Virus record (IMG/VR): IMGVR_UViG_3300037348_000018
Coordinates: 1-44,487 of that record
Strand: one strand, 5' to 3'
DNA from: a virus
DNA: 44,487 nt
Part shown: positions 1 through 7,373 of the stretch, one piece after another
How the letters are laid out: each line of letters opens with the position of its first letter
Numbering within the stretch: the stretch's first letter is position 1
Notes under the pieces: generated by a model
Database searches by the model: none
What the model saw: the letters and a program-made list of their open reading frames with translations, nothing else
Told to the model about the DNA's origin: nothing
Translations under genes and position numbers: made by a program

Positions 1-59
1 GCCTCCGGGTGAGCGAGACAGAGCGTAACGTTTGCACGATACATTCTGGTGTTAGCCAT
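1..59 (-). CDS. Tail-tube-like protein, 5' fragment cut by window edge
   Basis: The first 19 codons, starting at the ATG complementary to 57-59, match the N-terminus of the complete gene at 40466-40978. The gene is truncated only because the window begins here. Its ATG overlaps the stop codon of the upstream gene (TAATG). Confidence 0.85.
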   Translation of the reverse strand, partial: MANTRMYRANVTLCLAHPE

Positions 60-307
60 TAGTTCTCTTCCTCAATATCGATATTGGATTCGGTTTCTTG
101 CTCTTCATCTGTTTTTTTCATGAAAGAGAAAATGCCAGAGCGTTGCTCCTGCTTCTCTTCCACCGTGCCAGGCTTGTACATCACCGGGTTATACGGCTTT
201 GTACCTTCCTCGACGGGGACAAGGATGTCCTTAAACTTGGGGTGCCGAAGAGTCTTTGGAGAAACGTCGGCAATTTGTCCGGACACAGTGTTTAGGGCAA
301 GTACCAT
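59..307 (-). CDS. Small acidic neck/connector-region protein (unknown function)
   Basis: This 82-residue protein has an acidic tail ending in repeated Glu. It has no recognisable enzymatic motif. It lies between the tail-terminator-like gene (328-786) and the tail-tube-like gene, so a structural or assembly role at the head-tail junction is inferred from position only. Its ATG is preceded by GGTAAACT and exactly 6 nt, with no Shine-Dalgarno sequence, which suggests a leaderless transcript. Its stop overlaps the next start by one base. Confidence 0.7.
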   Translation of the reverse strand: MVLALNTVSGQIADVSPKTLRHPKFKDILVPVEEGTKPYNPVMYKPGTVEEKQEQRSGIFSFMKKTDEEQETESNIDIEEEN

Positions 308-313
308 GTATCT

Positions 314-321
314 AGTTTACC
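314..321 (-). promoter_or_regulatory. Candidate leaderless -10 promoter (GGTAAACT) for gene 59-307
   Basis: On the - strand GGTAAACT is followed by 6 nt and then the ATG at 307. A -10 box at that distance puts the transcription start at or next to the A of ATG. The same geometry is seen at eight other genes of this genome. No Shine-Dalgarno sequence is visible. Confidence 0.55.
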
Positions 322-327
322 ACCGTT

Positions 328-786
328 TTATGGCGTGATATTGGCACTAGGGTTTGTGGAATTGAACCTAAAAGAAAGCGTTCCGATTGCCAAATAAAGG
401 TGTGGCACAGCGCTGTCTTCTCCGATAGGAATAACAGATTCTCCCAGCTCTGGGGTCAATGCTGCTCCATTGGATATTTTCCACCCAATAAGACCATCCA
501 TAAAGTAACCAAGAAGCCTTCTGGCAATTTTTCCCTTTGGAGCTATGGCCACAATGTCAAATTTAGAAAAATATTCATCGTGTCTAACGCCAGCAAAAGA
601 AGTATTCTGCTGATCACGGCTCAGCCCGCCCCACCTCAAGACAACAAAAGGCTTCACCTTATTGCTCACCCTCAAAAGGTACTCGTCATCAAGAACATCA
701 TCATCTTTTATTTCATATTCGGGAAAAGATGATTCTACGTGGGCAAGAATTTCGTCTTGCAAAGAAATTAGGTCTATGCCGTTCAT
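328..786 (-). CDS. Tail terminator/tail completion-like protein
   Basis: This 152-residue protein follows the HK97-gp10-like gene and precedes the tail tube genes, the usual place of the tail terminator in siphoviruses. Size and the mixed alpha/beta look fit that family, but there is no decisive motif, so the call rests mainly on synteny. Its start (ATG at 784-786) overlaps the end of the upstream gene by four bases (ATGA), which implies translational coupling. The gene is visibly more AT-rich than the capsid genes, as is its upstream partner. Confidence 0.55.
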   Translation of the reverse strand: MNGIDLISLQDEILAHVESSFPEYEIKDDDVLDDEYLLRVSNKVKPFVVLRWGGLSRDQQNTSFAGVRHDEYFSKFDIVAIAPKGKIARRLLGYFMDGLIGWKISNGAALTPELGESVIPIGEDSAVPHLYLAIGTLSFRFNSTNPSANITP

Positions 787-1334
787 AATCTTTTCAATTC
801 CCTAACGAGGTCTTTATTAAAATCGCTTACAAGCTTTGGAATAACTTTTTCAATGTCAAATCGAGCGTCTCTAATAGCAAACATACCTTTTGTCATTTTA
901 AACTCGCCATTTGGCATCATTCTTACGACCGGACTCTTTCCTTTGACCCTCAAGGCTCCGCCTCGGTCATATGCAGCCTTGAATCTGTTTTTAAAACCAA
1001 CTTCTTGATACCTGTAGTATTCGGGAACCTTTGGCTTTATCCAACCAATCAAAATGTTACTTTTTGTTTTAAAAGCTGTAACTTTATAGCTTACAGCGTT
1101 ATACATCCTACCGGTTCTTCTTCTTCCCGACCCAGAGTTCAATCCAGCAGATTGCGCGGCTTTGCTAAACGGAGTTGCGCTATCAGCAATGTATTTTTTA
1201 ACTTGCTTTTCCCCAAAACTACCAATTTCTCTTGTTAGTCTTTGGCTCTCCCTTTGAATAGCGTTTGGAGCCTCGTTAATAATGTCCAAAACACGCTGTT
1301 GGCTTCTTTGTTCCATTTTTAAAATAAAATTCAT
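783..1334 (-). CDS. HK97 gp10-like head-tail connector/neck protein
   Basis: This 183-residue basic protein has a long helical N-terminus, followed by a GRRRTGRMYNAVSYKV segment and a later hydrophobic strand with IGW. That arrangement recalls the HK97-gp10 family of neck proteins that join the tail tube to the connector. Position between the head-tail stopper-like gene (1334-1774) and the tail terminator-like gene supports it. Start and stop overlap both neighbours (TAATG upstream, ATGA downstream). AT-rich relative to the capsid genes. Family assignment is by pattern, not alignment. Confidence 0.6.
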   Translation of the reverse strand: MNFILKMEQRSQQRVLDIINEAPNAIQRESQRLTREIGSFGEKQVKKYIADSATPFSKAAQSAGLNSGSGRRRTGRMYNAVSYKVTAFKTKSNILIGWIKPKVPEYYRYQEVGFKNRFKAAYDRGGALRVKGKSPVVRMMPNGEFKMTKGMFAIRDARFDIEKVIPKLVSDFNKDLVRELKRL

Positions 1335-1774
1335 TATGCCACCGACTTGACATCAGCATCGCACTCAATTGTGCGATTCCAACCGTAAGAAGAGTTGACG
1401 GCGGAGCGTACAAGAAGTATTAAATCGTTTAATACGACATCTTGACCACCATCGGTAATTCTTACTTGCATTCCTTTTCTGATAAGAGAAAGATCGGCAT
1501 CGTAGGGAACCTGGACCCTAAAGCCCTGTATGGCTCCCTGCATAACGTTTAAGTCGGGCAAGCTTTCCCCCTTGATTGGTTGAATTCTTGCCTTACCGGA
1601 CCACAGAACGCTTTCCGTGGAATCTCCGTAAGAATTTGTCGCCATATCCCAAGTTTGTTCTCGCATATTCGGATCAACAATCTGAATTTCGGCGTTGTAC
1701 CAACGTGCAACAATGTCGCGCATCTCAAGCGCGATCTTGGCAAAGTCTATAGGTGTGCTCTTGGAGATAGCCAC
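1334..1774 (-). CDS. Head-tail stopper-like protein (DUF6093-like)
   Basis: This 146-residue protein starts with GTG at 1774. It has a central beta-rich part (WSGKARIQPIKG, then FRVQVPYDA, IRKGMQVRITDGG) and an ending that mentions a conserved W and Cys. The pattern of a small beta-barrel with RIQP and a G-M-x-V turn fits head-tail stopper proteins of actinophages, which close the connector after packaging. It lies directly downstream of the adaptor-like gene and overlaps the next start by one base. Functional call is moderate; its place in the connector block is secure. Confidence 0.6.
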   Translation of the reverse strand: MAISKSTPIDFAKIALEMRDIVARWYNAEIQIVDPNMREQTWDMATNSYGDSTESVLWSGKARIQPIKGESLPDLNVMQGAIQGFRVQVPYDADLSLIRKGMQVRITDGGQDVVLNDLILLVRSAVNSSYGWNRTIECDADVKSVA

Positions 1775-1775
1775 G

Positions 1776-2186
1776 TTAGTTCCACCATGGGTACTCGTCT
1801 GCTTGACCGTCGTTGTCGTCGTCGATAAACATCTTGATCATGTTGAAGTATTCGTTAGACTCGTCCTGGAGCGCCTCTTCGCGGAGCTGTGCGGCAATCT
1901 TGCGCAAGGACTCGGCAATCTTATCGCCGTTGACCGTGAGGTCGTCCGAGGACCAGGACTTGAGAAGAAGCGCCTGCGAGCCAGCGATGGTCTCCATAGC
2001 GCGTGCAGTAGCAAGCTTGACGTTATCACCGTACATCGTGAGGAACGCGGCAATTTCATCATCGCCAAAGTACATGTAGTTACCAACACCGGCAACCACA
2101 TCGGTAGCCTCCGTGTCGCCAAGGAGAACTCGAACCTTACCAGTGTCGGTAGTGAAGTCAGCGGGAGATGCACCAGAATTTGCCAT
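1776..2186 (-). CDS. Head-tail adaptor/connector protein
   Basis: This 136-residue, mainly helical acidic protein begins after the capsid terminators and is the first gene of the connector block. The sequence runs from a short extended N-terminus (DFTTDTGKVRVLLGDT) to a helical bundle, a layout seen in gp6/gp15-type adaptors bound to the portal. GGTAAACT with 6 nt spacing precedes its ATG, and the upstream hairpins separate it from capsid transcription, so this gene probably starts its own transcript. Role is inferred from length, position and general pattern. Confidence 0.6.
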   Translation of the reverse strand: MANSGASPADFTTDTGKVRVLLGDTEATDVVAGVGNYMYFGDDEIAAFLTMYGDNVKLATARAMETIAGSQALLLKSWSSDDLTVNGDKIAESLRKIAAQLREEALQDESNEYFNMIKMFIDDDNDGQADEYPWWN

Positions 2187-2192
2187 ACTAAT

Positions 2193-2200
2193 AGTTTACC
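2193..2200 (-). promoter_or_regulatory. Candidate leaderless -10 promoter (GGTAAACT) for gene 1776-2186
   Basis: GGTAAACT on the - strand, then 6 nt, then the ATG at 2186. Because two terminator-like hairpins lie just upstream, a promoter here would be needed to express the connector genes. Confidence 0.6.
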
Positions 2201-2202
2201 GC

Positions 2203-2258
2203 AAAAAAGAACCACGCACCGGAGCCCGGGGAAGGGGGATGGGCTCAACGGTGCGTGG
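2203..2258 (-). terminator. Second hairpin with T-run downstream of capsid gene
   Basis: The arms CCACGCACCG (2212-2221) and CGGTGCGTGG (2249-2258) pair perfectly. An inner GAGCCC/GGGCTC pair extends the stem past a 2-nt bulge. Read leftward, the stem is followed by a T-rich stretch (complement of 2203-2210). It can act as a terminator or as a 5' regulatory hairpin before gene 1776-2186. It sits about 40 bases after a first strong terminator. Confidence 0.65.
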
Positions 2259-2299
2259 CAAGCCAGCAGGAGGGGAAGCTGGTATTTATATACTAACAA

Positions 2300-2339
2300 A
2301 GAAAAACCCCCGAGCAATTTCTCGCCCGGGGGTTTTTCT
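2300..2339 (-). terminator. Rho-independent terminator after major capsid gene
   Basis: The arms AGAAAAACCCCCG and CGGGGGTTTTTCT form a near-perfect GC-rich stem with T-tracts on both sides, so it can work in either direction. It lies 10 bases past the capsid stop codon and would end or reduce the head-gene transcript. Confidence 0.85.
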
Positions 2340-2348
2340 GTTGGCTAC

Positions 2349-3470
2349 TTAGGAGCCTGCACCTGTCGAGGCGCGGAGTCCATCCTTGGTGACCGAGAAT
2401 GCGTCCACAACGTGGCGCACGCGGGTCTGGATGTCGTCGTCGTCAAAGCTTCCGTCACGAACAGGAACTTCTCCACCAGCGAGGCTGAAGTGTCCGTTGT
2501 CCTTGATGGAGATGAGCGGAGTACGTGCACCCGAGAGGAAGACCTCCCAGAAGTACGGACGGACGTTCAGGTCGGGAATGACGAACCAGAAGTTGTCAGT
2601 CTGTCCGCCAGAAACGGTGTCCAGTGCGTTGAACTCGATTGGGTTGAACGGGCTGGTGATGATGCTGGGGTTGAAGATTGTCTCTTCAGAACCAGACGTC
2701 TTGCGAATCTGCTGCAAAGCAAACAGTTCGCGAACGGTCATCGCAAGCGACGTTCCGTAGACCAGCTTGTAGTTCGAAGCAACCACGCGGTTTCCACCAA
2801 CGGTGTCGGTGCGTGAGTCAGCCATAGCGGTTTGCAACGAGTCAAGCGACAGAGCGGGGTTTCCGCTGAGGCCCTTGCCGGAGAAGCCGGTTCCCAATGC
2901 GCCAGCGGTGGTCACGAAGAGTTTCGCAAGAGCGATGTCTTCCTGACGTGCGGCGTACTGTGCGAACTTCGAGGTCATCTGACCAATCATGTCGAAGTTA
3001 CCGACACGACGGAGGGATTCCCAAGACATGCGGGCACGGATGCCGTGCTTGCCTTCGAATTCCTTGTCCAGCTGAGTGGTGGTGAAAGGAACGGCGGGGT
3101 ACTCTTCGTACTCTCCGACGGACGGAAGTCCACCATTGATGAATTCTTCACCAGTTCCGCTAACGAGAGCGCTAGGGTCAACCTGGAAGTCACCGAAACG
3201 AATGGTACCGAAGTTGTCGGTCGTGTACTCGTCAGCGATTTGGTTCCAGACAACCTGCTCCGCAGCATACTGTGCGAGGAAGATTACGTTGATAGCAGGT
3301 TCCAGAACGGTTGGAATGTCCGAGGAGGAGATTCCTTCCTGAAGAGCTACCCTTGCACGAAGGTCACCGGAAAGCGCGTTGGTGAGGAGTTTTGCTGCCT
3401 CAATCTGACGCTTGGTGGAACGCTCTTCAATTCTGGCGATTTCCTGTTCAACCATTTGCATGTTTGCCAT
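2349..3470 (-). CDS. Major capsid protein
   Basis: This 373-residue protein forms the icosahedral shell. An N-terminal helical region (about 1-45) precedes a beta-rich body with the run EYTTDNFGTIRFGDFQ, a long central helix region (about 140-180) and a late FWFVIPDLNVRPYFWEV strand, consistent with an HK97-fold major capsid protein. Context is decisive: it directly follows the protease/scaffold and decoration genes and is closed off by a strong terminator, as expected for the most abundant head protein. The ATG at 3470 has AGGTGA upstream. The exact subfamily is not assigned. Confidence 0.85.
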   Translation of the reverse strand: MANMQMVEQEIARIEERSTKRQIEAAKLLTNALSGDLRARVALQEGISSSDIPTVLEPAINVIFLAQYAAEQVVWNQIADEYTTDNFGTIRFGDFQVDPSALVSGTGEEFINGGLPSVGEYEEYPAVPFTTTQLDKEFEGKHGIRARMSWESLRRVGNFDMIGQMTSKFAQYAARQEDIALAKLFVTTAGALGTGFSGKGLSGNPALSLDSLQTAMADSRTDTVGGNRVVASNYKLVYGTSLAMTVRELFALQQIRKTSGSEETIFNPSIITSPFNPIEFNALDTVSGGQTDNFWFVIPDLNVRPYFWEVFLSGARTPLISIKDNGHFSLAGGEVPVRDGSFDDDDIQTRVRHVVDAFSVTKDGLRASTGAGS

Positions 3471-3488
3471 TAGTTAAATCACCTATTC

Positions 3489-3839
3489 TTAGTTGTTGAT
3501 CCGGACGAAGACATCTCCAGCAACAGCGCCCTTGGCCTTGATAGCGTAGCCAACAAGTTCGTTAGAACCAGTGTCGCTGTCAGTGGTAAGAGCGGTGCCG
3601 TAAGTTGCGCCTGCGGCCAGGTAGATTGCAGCACCAACAGTGACGGCAACAGCGGTTGTACCGCGGAAGACACCAATGTGACGCAGGGTTGCGTAGTAGC
3701 TGGAGTCAGCTCCCAAAGCGGCGCTGGTTTCAGCGACACCAACAAGTCCACCGAGAACAACAAAGTCGCCAGATTCGACGGCAGCGTTCACGACGTAGTT
3801 AAGGGATTCTCCATCCACGTAAACTTCGTTAAGAGCCAT
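3489..3839 (-). CDS. DUF2190 capsid decoration/stabilisation protein
   Basis: This 116-residue protein matches the DUF2190 pattern: an N-terminal strand with a G-D-F-V-V-L-G-G-L-V-G-V-A-E run, then Y-A-T-L-R-H-I-G-V-F, a hydrophobic GAAIYL, and the closing segment AVAGDVFVRIN. DUF2190 proteins are small trimeric or cementing head proteins made next to the capsid. The start overlaps the protease stop by one base (TAATG), so the two are coupled. The capsid gene follows after 18 bases. Confidence 0.8.
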   Translation of the reverse strand: MALNEVYVDGESLNYVVNAAVESGDFVVLGGLVGVAETSAALGADSSYYATLRHIGVFRGTTAVAVTVGAAIYLAAGATYGTALTTDSDTGSNELVGYAIKAKGAVAGDVFVRINN

Positions 3840-4216
3840 TAGGCACCAACCTTCACGTTGAGGATTTCAGAGAGGCGGGGTGCCCTCTCTTGTGTGTTTA
3901 CAATAACGGTCTCTTCGACAGCCTTGGCGGAAGCGTCAGCTTCCTCCTTGAAGTGCGACTTCACGGACTCCACGAAAGCCTTCTGGTTTTCGATAGATTC
4001 GGTCAAGTCTGCTCCGGCGCGAAGCGACTCATAGACGGCCTTACGGGAAACTTCGGGGAGGTTAGCAGCAACCAGCGCTTCAGCAACAGCTGCAACGTCA
4101 GTTTCTTGTTTTTCCTCTTCCTCTGGCTCCTCGTTAGGCGCAAGGGCTTCTACAACAGCTGCGGCCACCAAGTTTGGCAGCTCGGCCAGCATGTCGCTCA
4201 ATTCCTTGAGATCCAT
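3839..4216 (-). CDS. Possible in-frame internal scaffold protein (C-terminal 125 residues of protease gene)
   Basis: An ATG complementary to 4214-4216 (residue 372 of the protease) is preceded by a purine-rich AAGGAAGAAGGAAACT, about 6-9 nt away. It opens exactly at the border between the linker and the helical scaffold-like domain. Internal in-frame scaffold starts are known in other phages (lambda C/Nu3 type). The product would be a free 125-residue acidic scaffold. This is inference from the start site and domain border only. Confidence 0.35.
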   Translation of the reverse strand: MDLKELSDMLAELPNLVAAAVVEALAPNEEPEEEEKQETDVAAVAEALVAANLPEVSRKAVYESLRAGADLTESIENQKAFVESVKSHFKEEADASAKAVEETVIVNTQERAPRLSEILNVKVGA

Positions 4217-5329
4217 ATCTGAGTTTCCTTCTTCCTTGTATGATTTGGTATTTGCAACTGTTTTTGCAGCATTACCATTTTCTCTGGTCTTGGATTCTCC
4301 AAGCTCAGAAACTTTAGTGAGTTCAGAAATTGGGTGACCCATAAGCATCTGGGTTGGTTCCCACTCTCCGTCTTCCTGACGCCACACCCGAACAAGCGCA
4401 ACGGGCGCTTCTGGTGAGGCTGGGACCGCAAGCGGATCGCCCTCGAAGGGGAATACGCCATCGGTCATAATGTAGGCAACCTGGCCATAAACCATTTCGC
4501 CACCGTGGTCCATGCGGACCAAGTCTTCTTCCGCCAGCTCACCTGGTTCGGCTTCCTTCTTGCGCCGAGGCTTATCTTTATCGTAAGCTTCGTCAAGGTC
4601 GGAAATCTTTGTCAAGGTTGAAAACTTGTGACCCACAACCGTGTCAGTTCTTTCACCGTCACGGTAAAGACGGATCAAAGCTGCGGGGTCTTCAGAAGTA
4701 CCTGAAATAGTAAAATCGCTGTCGGGCACGCTAATGTTCCCGTTGCGAACAATTCTTTCAATGCGTCCACGAGCGGGACCGCCACTAGAGTTCCACGAAA
4801 CAGAATCGCCACGCTTTAGCTCATCAGCTCCAGCTTCGATCATTGCCCGTGCAGCCTCGTAAAGCTTGTCGGCTAGCTTGGACCCCGGACGACCCGGGTA
4901 GCTGACCAAATCAACAGAGTTTTGAGTATGAGCAACAAGAGTCTCAACAACCATTTCTCCATCGTCATCGTATTCGCCTTCGCCCATCGCGTAAATAGAA
5001 AGGCCCGTGTGGGGGGCGACAGACTCTACAAACTCTTTCCAGTGAGGCATGACCTGAAGCTCGGCAACGAGCCCAACGCCATCCTCGTAGTAAGCGTCTT
5101 CGGACAGAATGCCCATTAGGTTCTTGGGCGAGCGAACTTCATCTTCGCGGCTGGGGTGATCCACATAAGAGTGGGTTCCCTTGGGGAACGCCTTTGGGCC
5201 ATACTCGCGGAGCATGGCTTCTGGATAAACGCCAGAGGAGCCCTTGCCTGGAGTAATAAGAACGGCACGCCAACTATTGCCTACCTTGGTGGGCGCGTTT
5301 GCTTGTTCCTGAAAAATCGTAGACATCAT
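3839..5329 (-). CDS. Prohead protease fused to scaffold, with two inserted TUDOR-like repeats
   Basis: This 496-residue protein matures the capsid. Residues 1-160 look like a phage prohead protease: THSYVDHPS (51-60) supplies candidate His, and NSVDLVSYPG (137-146) holds the candidate Ser, in the usual order. Residues 370-496 are helical, acidic and Ala/Glu-rich, as expected for a scaffold (delta) domain. Between them lie two similar modules, about 172-243 and 266-343. Each starts with a polar strand and G-x-x-x-G turn, has a proline/acidic loop, then A-L-I/V-R-L/V-W/Y and ends G-H-x-x-S-x-L-T-K-x-S-x-L. Module 1 (GDSVSWNSSGGPARGRI) resembles the Hva1/TUDOR (DUF2945) type. The insert is unusual for a prohead protease. 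Start at 5329 or the adjacent ATG at 5326; no good RBS. Confidence 0.8.
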   Translation of the reverse strand: MMSTIFQEQANAPTKVGNSWRAVLITPGKGSSGVYPEAMLREYGPKAFPKGTHSYVDHPSREDEVRSPKNLMGILSEDAYYEDGVGLVAELQVMPHWKEFVESVAPHTGLSIYAMGEGEYDDDGEMVVETLVAHTQNSVDLVSYPGRPGSKLADKLYEAARAMIEAGADELKRGDSVSWNSSGGPARGRIERIVRNGNISVPDSDFTISGTSEDPAALIRLYRDGERTDTVVGHKFSTLTKISDLDEAYDKDKPRRKKEAEPGELAEEDLVRMDHGGEMVYGQVAYIMTDGVFPFEGDPLAVPASPEAPVALVRVWRQEDGEWEPTQMLMGHPISELTKVSELGESKTRENGNAAKTVANTKSYKEEGNSDMDLKELSDMLAELPNLVAAAVVEALAPNEEPEEEEKQETDVAAVAEALVAANLPEVSRKAVYESLRAGADLTESIENQKAFVESVKSHFKEEADASAKAVEETVIVNTQERAPRLSEILNVKVGA

Positions 5330-5350
5330 TTTAATGATACCACGCAGTAT

Positions 5351-5863
5351 CTACTTGGATAGATAAATAATAGCCAATTTTAGCTTATCTACATTATCAT
5401 CAAAATTTCCAATACCCAAATTACAAGAGCGGCAAAGCAGTCCCCTTACTTTTTGCGTAATGTGGTCGTGGTCAATAGACAGGTTTGTTGTCTCTTTCTT
5501 GCTGCATATCTTGCAAGAAAAGTTTTGCTCCACCAGTAACTTTTGGTAATCAACTAAAGATATTGAATACCTTCTCTCAACGGTGTAGTGGTAACGACAA
5601 AGTTTCTTTGCATAAAAAACATCAAGGCATCCCTCCATTGAGCATTGCTGATTGCTAAACTCTCCCGCGTTTCTTGCGGCTTGATAATGGGTAGAGCAAT
5701 AGCCCCTCTTCTTGAAAGCCAAATCGCAATCGGGGATAGAGCATCGTTTTTTTGCTTTACTTTTATCAACCAAAAACGCGCCAGATTTCCAAAGCTTATG
5801 ATAATGGGTAGAGCAATAGCCCCGACTTACTGATTTTCCGATGCAGTTTTCGTATAAGCACAT
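5351..5863 (-). CDS. Endonuclease VII-type HNH (homing) endonuclease with three zinc-finger repeats
   Basis: The 170-residue protein begins with three tandem C-x4-C-x(7-8)-C-x3-H modules (about 2-28, 41-66, 73-98). The first two share GYCSTHY, the third has KLCRYHY. The C-terminal half is an endonuclease VII-like HNH domain: CKICSKK, LSIDHDHITQKVRGLLC and CNLGIGNFDDN, giving the paired zinc cysteines and the catalytic D-H-D-H. The gene sits alone between portal and protease, is clearly AT-rich compared with them, and is not needed for head assembly, all typical of a free-standing homing endonuclease. On the - strand TATTAT lies 6 nt before its ATG, a possible own promoter. Confidence 0.85.
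   Translation of the reverse strand: MCLYENCIGKSVSRGYCSTHYHKLWKSGAFLVDKSKAKKRCSIPDCDLAFKKRGYCSTHYQAARNAGEFSNQQCSMEGCLDVFYAKKLCRYHYTVERRYSISLVDYQKLLVEQNFSCKICSKKETTNLSIDHDHITQKVRGLLCRSCNLGIGNFDDNVDKLKLAIIYLSK
5682..5823 (-). repeat. 25-bp direct repeat pair inside the HNH gene
   Basis: Bases 5682-5706 and 5799-5823 are identical over 25 bp, 117 bp apart. They encode the GYCSTHY cores of zinc-finger modules 1 and 2. The near-perfect identity at DNA level suggests a recent duplication or gene conversion of the finger module. Confidence 0.85.
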
Positions 5864-5882
5864 ATCGGAATAATATCACGAT

Positions 5883-7367
5883 TTATCTAGGGTTATTTTG
5901 CGTATCCCTATTTCCGTTGTCACCATCAGAAAGATCATCAACACCCGCACCGGAGTTACCCTGGCTGCTGGCAATGTTGTTAGGGTTACCCGCTCCTAGC
6001 GTGGAACCGGTGTTAGCAAAACCGCCTTCGTTGTTTGGCACAAGCACACCTCTGGGCACTTGGCCCGGAGCCTCGATGCCGAGTTGCTCGGCCATAGCGT
6101 CCTGCATAACATCGGCGCTAAAGAGTCCAGTCATCCAAGCCTGACCCAGTGACTGAATCGTGCGGTATGCGGGATCGACGATGATGTTGTTAAACGTAAC
6201 GCTAGGGTCTGGCACGCCCATCACGCGAAGCACCCGCAAGAAGAAGTCGGACCAGTTACCCTGCCGTGCGTAAGCAGCATTGAGTGTGGACTGGTCGAGA
6301 ACCTGCGAGCCACCGCCAGCGGTCTGCCCGGGTCCAGAGAGCAAGGCGTCCACCGATACCTCCATGGCAGTTGCTGCCATAGCGGCCAACGGTTGTCCGG
6401 TCGCCAGGTCCACGGAGTTGTTCCGAGGCATGGCGTTCATCTCGATGTCAGCACCGGTCACAGCAGTTGCTGCCACGTCCTTGTTGCTGATGAGCTTGGA
6501 GCTAATGTTTGCTGCACCCTTAGCGGTCTTGGACTTGACCTGCCACGCAATGCTGGAGAGAGCCTTCAGCATCTTCGAGCCATCCTTGAGATACTCGGAG
6601 TATGCCCATGACCATGGCAAAGCTGGTAGCGCGTCGGGGATTCCCCACAGAGAACCAGTCTCATCGTTAGACTTGGTGTCAATAATCACGAAGTTGCGAT
6701 CGACGGGGATGTCGTTGATGCGAGACACTGGTGTCTCAACATAATCTAGCGGGTACCAAACCTTGATGGTCTCCGCAGTGTAAGAGTTGTACGGATCGGT
6801 TACGGGTTGACGACGCTCATACTCACGCAAGTAGTAGCGGATGATTTCTGGGTCGTCGGGGTCAGTAGCCCAGCCAGCTATTTCGTCAAGTGGTACACGA
6901 CTAAAGCGACGATTCCGCTTGTCGTAACGTACAAAAAAGTTACCATCAGTAAATAGCGCTCTTTCATTCTTTTTACACGCAGCCTCTCCGAATAGTACCT
7001 GCTGGTTAATGGGGTCATCGACGATGGCCTGGAATCTTGGGGGAAGTGGGTTGTTCCGAGACGACATCTTGAAGCCGTGACCAAAGACATAGCTCGAACG
7101 AAGCATTGCACCGCGCTTGAGGATGGGGTTGGAGGCGGATTGCCTGCGAGCGTTACGCGATACAACCTTTACATCCTCTAAACGAATGCCTTCGTCGGTG
7201 AATTGGTTGATAGGAGACCAACCTTGCTCATCAAACTCTAGAGTTGCACGGGCAAGGGCGGAGTATGACTCGGCAAGGATTTCATTGTTCTGAGAAAGCG
7301 TTTGAATTTCCCGTAAAAGTTTATCGGATTCGTCCGAATTTGAATTAAATCTATCTAAAATTCCCAT
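5883..7367 (-). CDS. Portal protein
   Basis: This 494-residue protein forms the dodecameric channel at the packaging vertex. It lies immediately after the large terminase. Its sequence shows typical portal traits: an N-terminal region with RNPILKRGAMLRSSYVFGHG-like helix entry (about 75-100), a mid-protein W-S-W-A-Y-S-E-Y-L-K helix, a Q-V-L-D-Q-S-T-L-N-A-A helix before the stem, and a disordered Asn/Gly-rich C-terminus. The terminase stop TAA is embedded in GGTAAGCT, the candidate -10 box of this gene, with 6 nt to the ATG. Confidence 0.85.
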   Translation of the reverse strand: MGILDRFNSNSDESDKLLREIQTLSQNNEILAESYSALARATLEFDEQGWSPINQFTDEGIRLEDVKVVSRNARRQSASNPILKRGAMLRSSYVFGHGFKMSSRNNPLPPRFQAIVDDPINQQVLFGEAACKKNERALFTDGNFFVRYDKRNRRFSRVPLDEIAGWATDPDDPEIIRYYLREYERRQPVTDPYNSYTAETIKVWYPLDYVETPVSRINDIPVDRNFVIIDTKSNDETGSLWGIPDALPALPWSWAYSEYLKDGSKMLKALSSIAWQVKSKTAKGAANISSKLISNKDVAATAVTGADIEMNAMPRNNSVDLATGQPLAAMAATAMEVSVDALLSGPGQTAGGGSQVLDQSTLNAAYARQGNWSDFFLRVLRVMGVPDPSVTFNNIIVDPAYRTIQSLGQAWMTGLFSADVMQDAMAEQLGIEAPGQVPRGVLVPNNEGGFANTGSTLGAGNPNNIASSQGNSGAGVDDLSDGDNGNRDTQNNPR

Positions 7368-7373
7368 AGATTA

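Larger units (their letters stand above)
1..3568. repeat. Left copy of 3568-bp window-terminal duplication
   Basis: These bases recur at 40920-44487 with a constant offset of 40919. All genes in the two copies give identical translations. The left edge lies inside a tail gene and the right edge of the second copy lies inside the DUF2190 gene, so gene boundaries do not define the repeat. The simplest reading is a circular or circularly permuted 40919-bp genome carried past its starting point in the read or assembly. Confidence 0.95.

Noticed and set aside
1695-2816. Long rightward open frame of 373 codons opposite the capsid and connector genes
   Set aside because: It is a shadow: it runs antisense through two well-supported genes and both hairpin terminators, has no RBS and no domain pattern.
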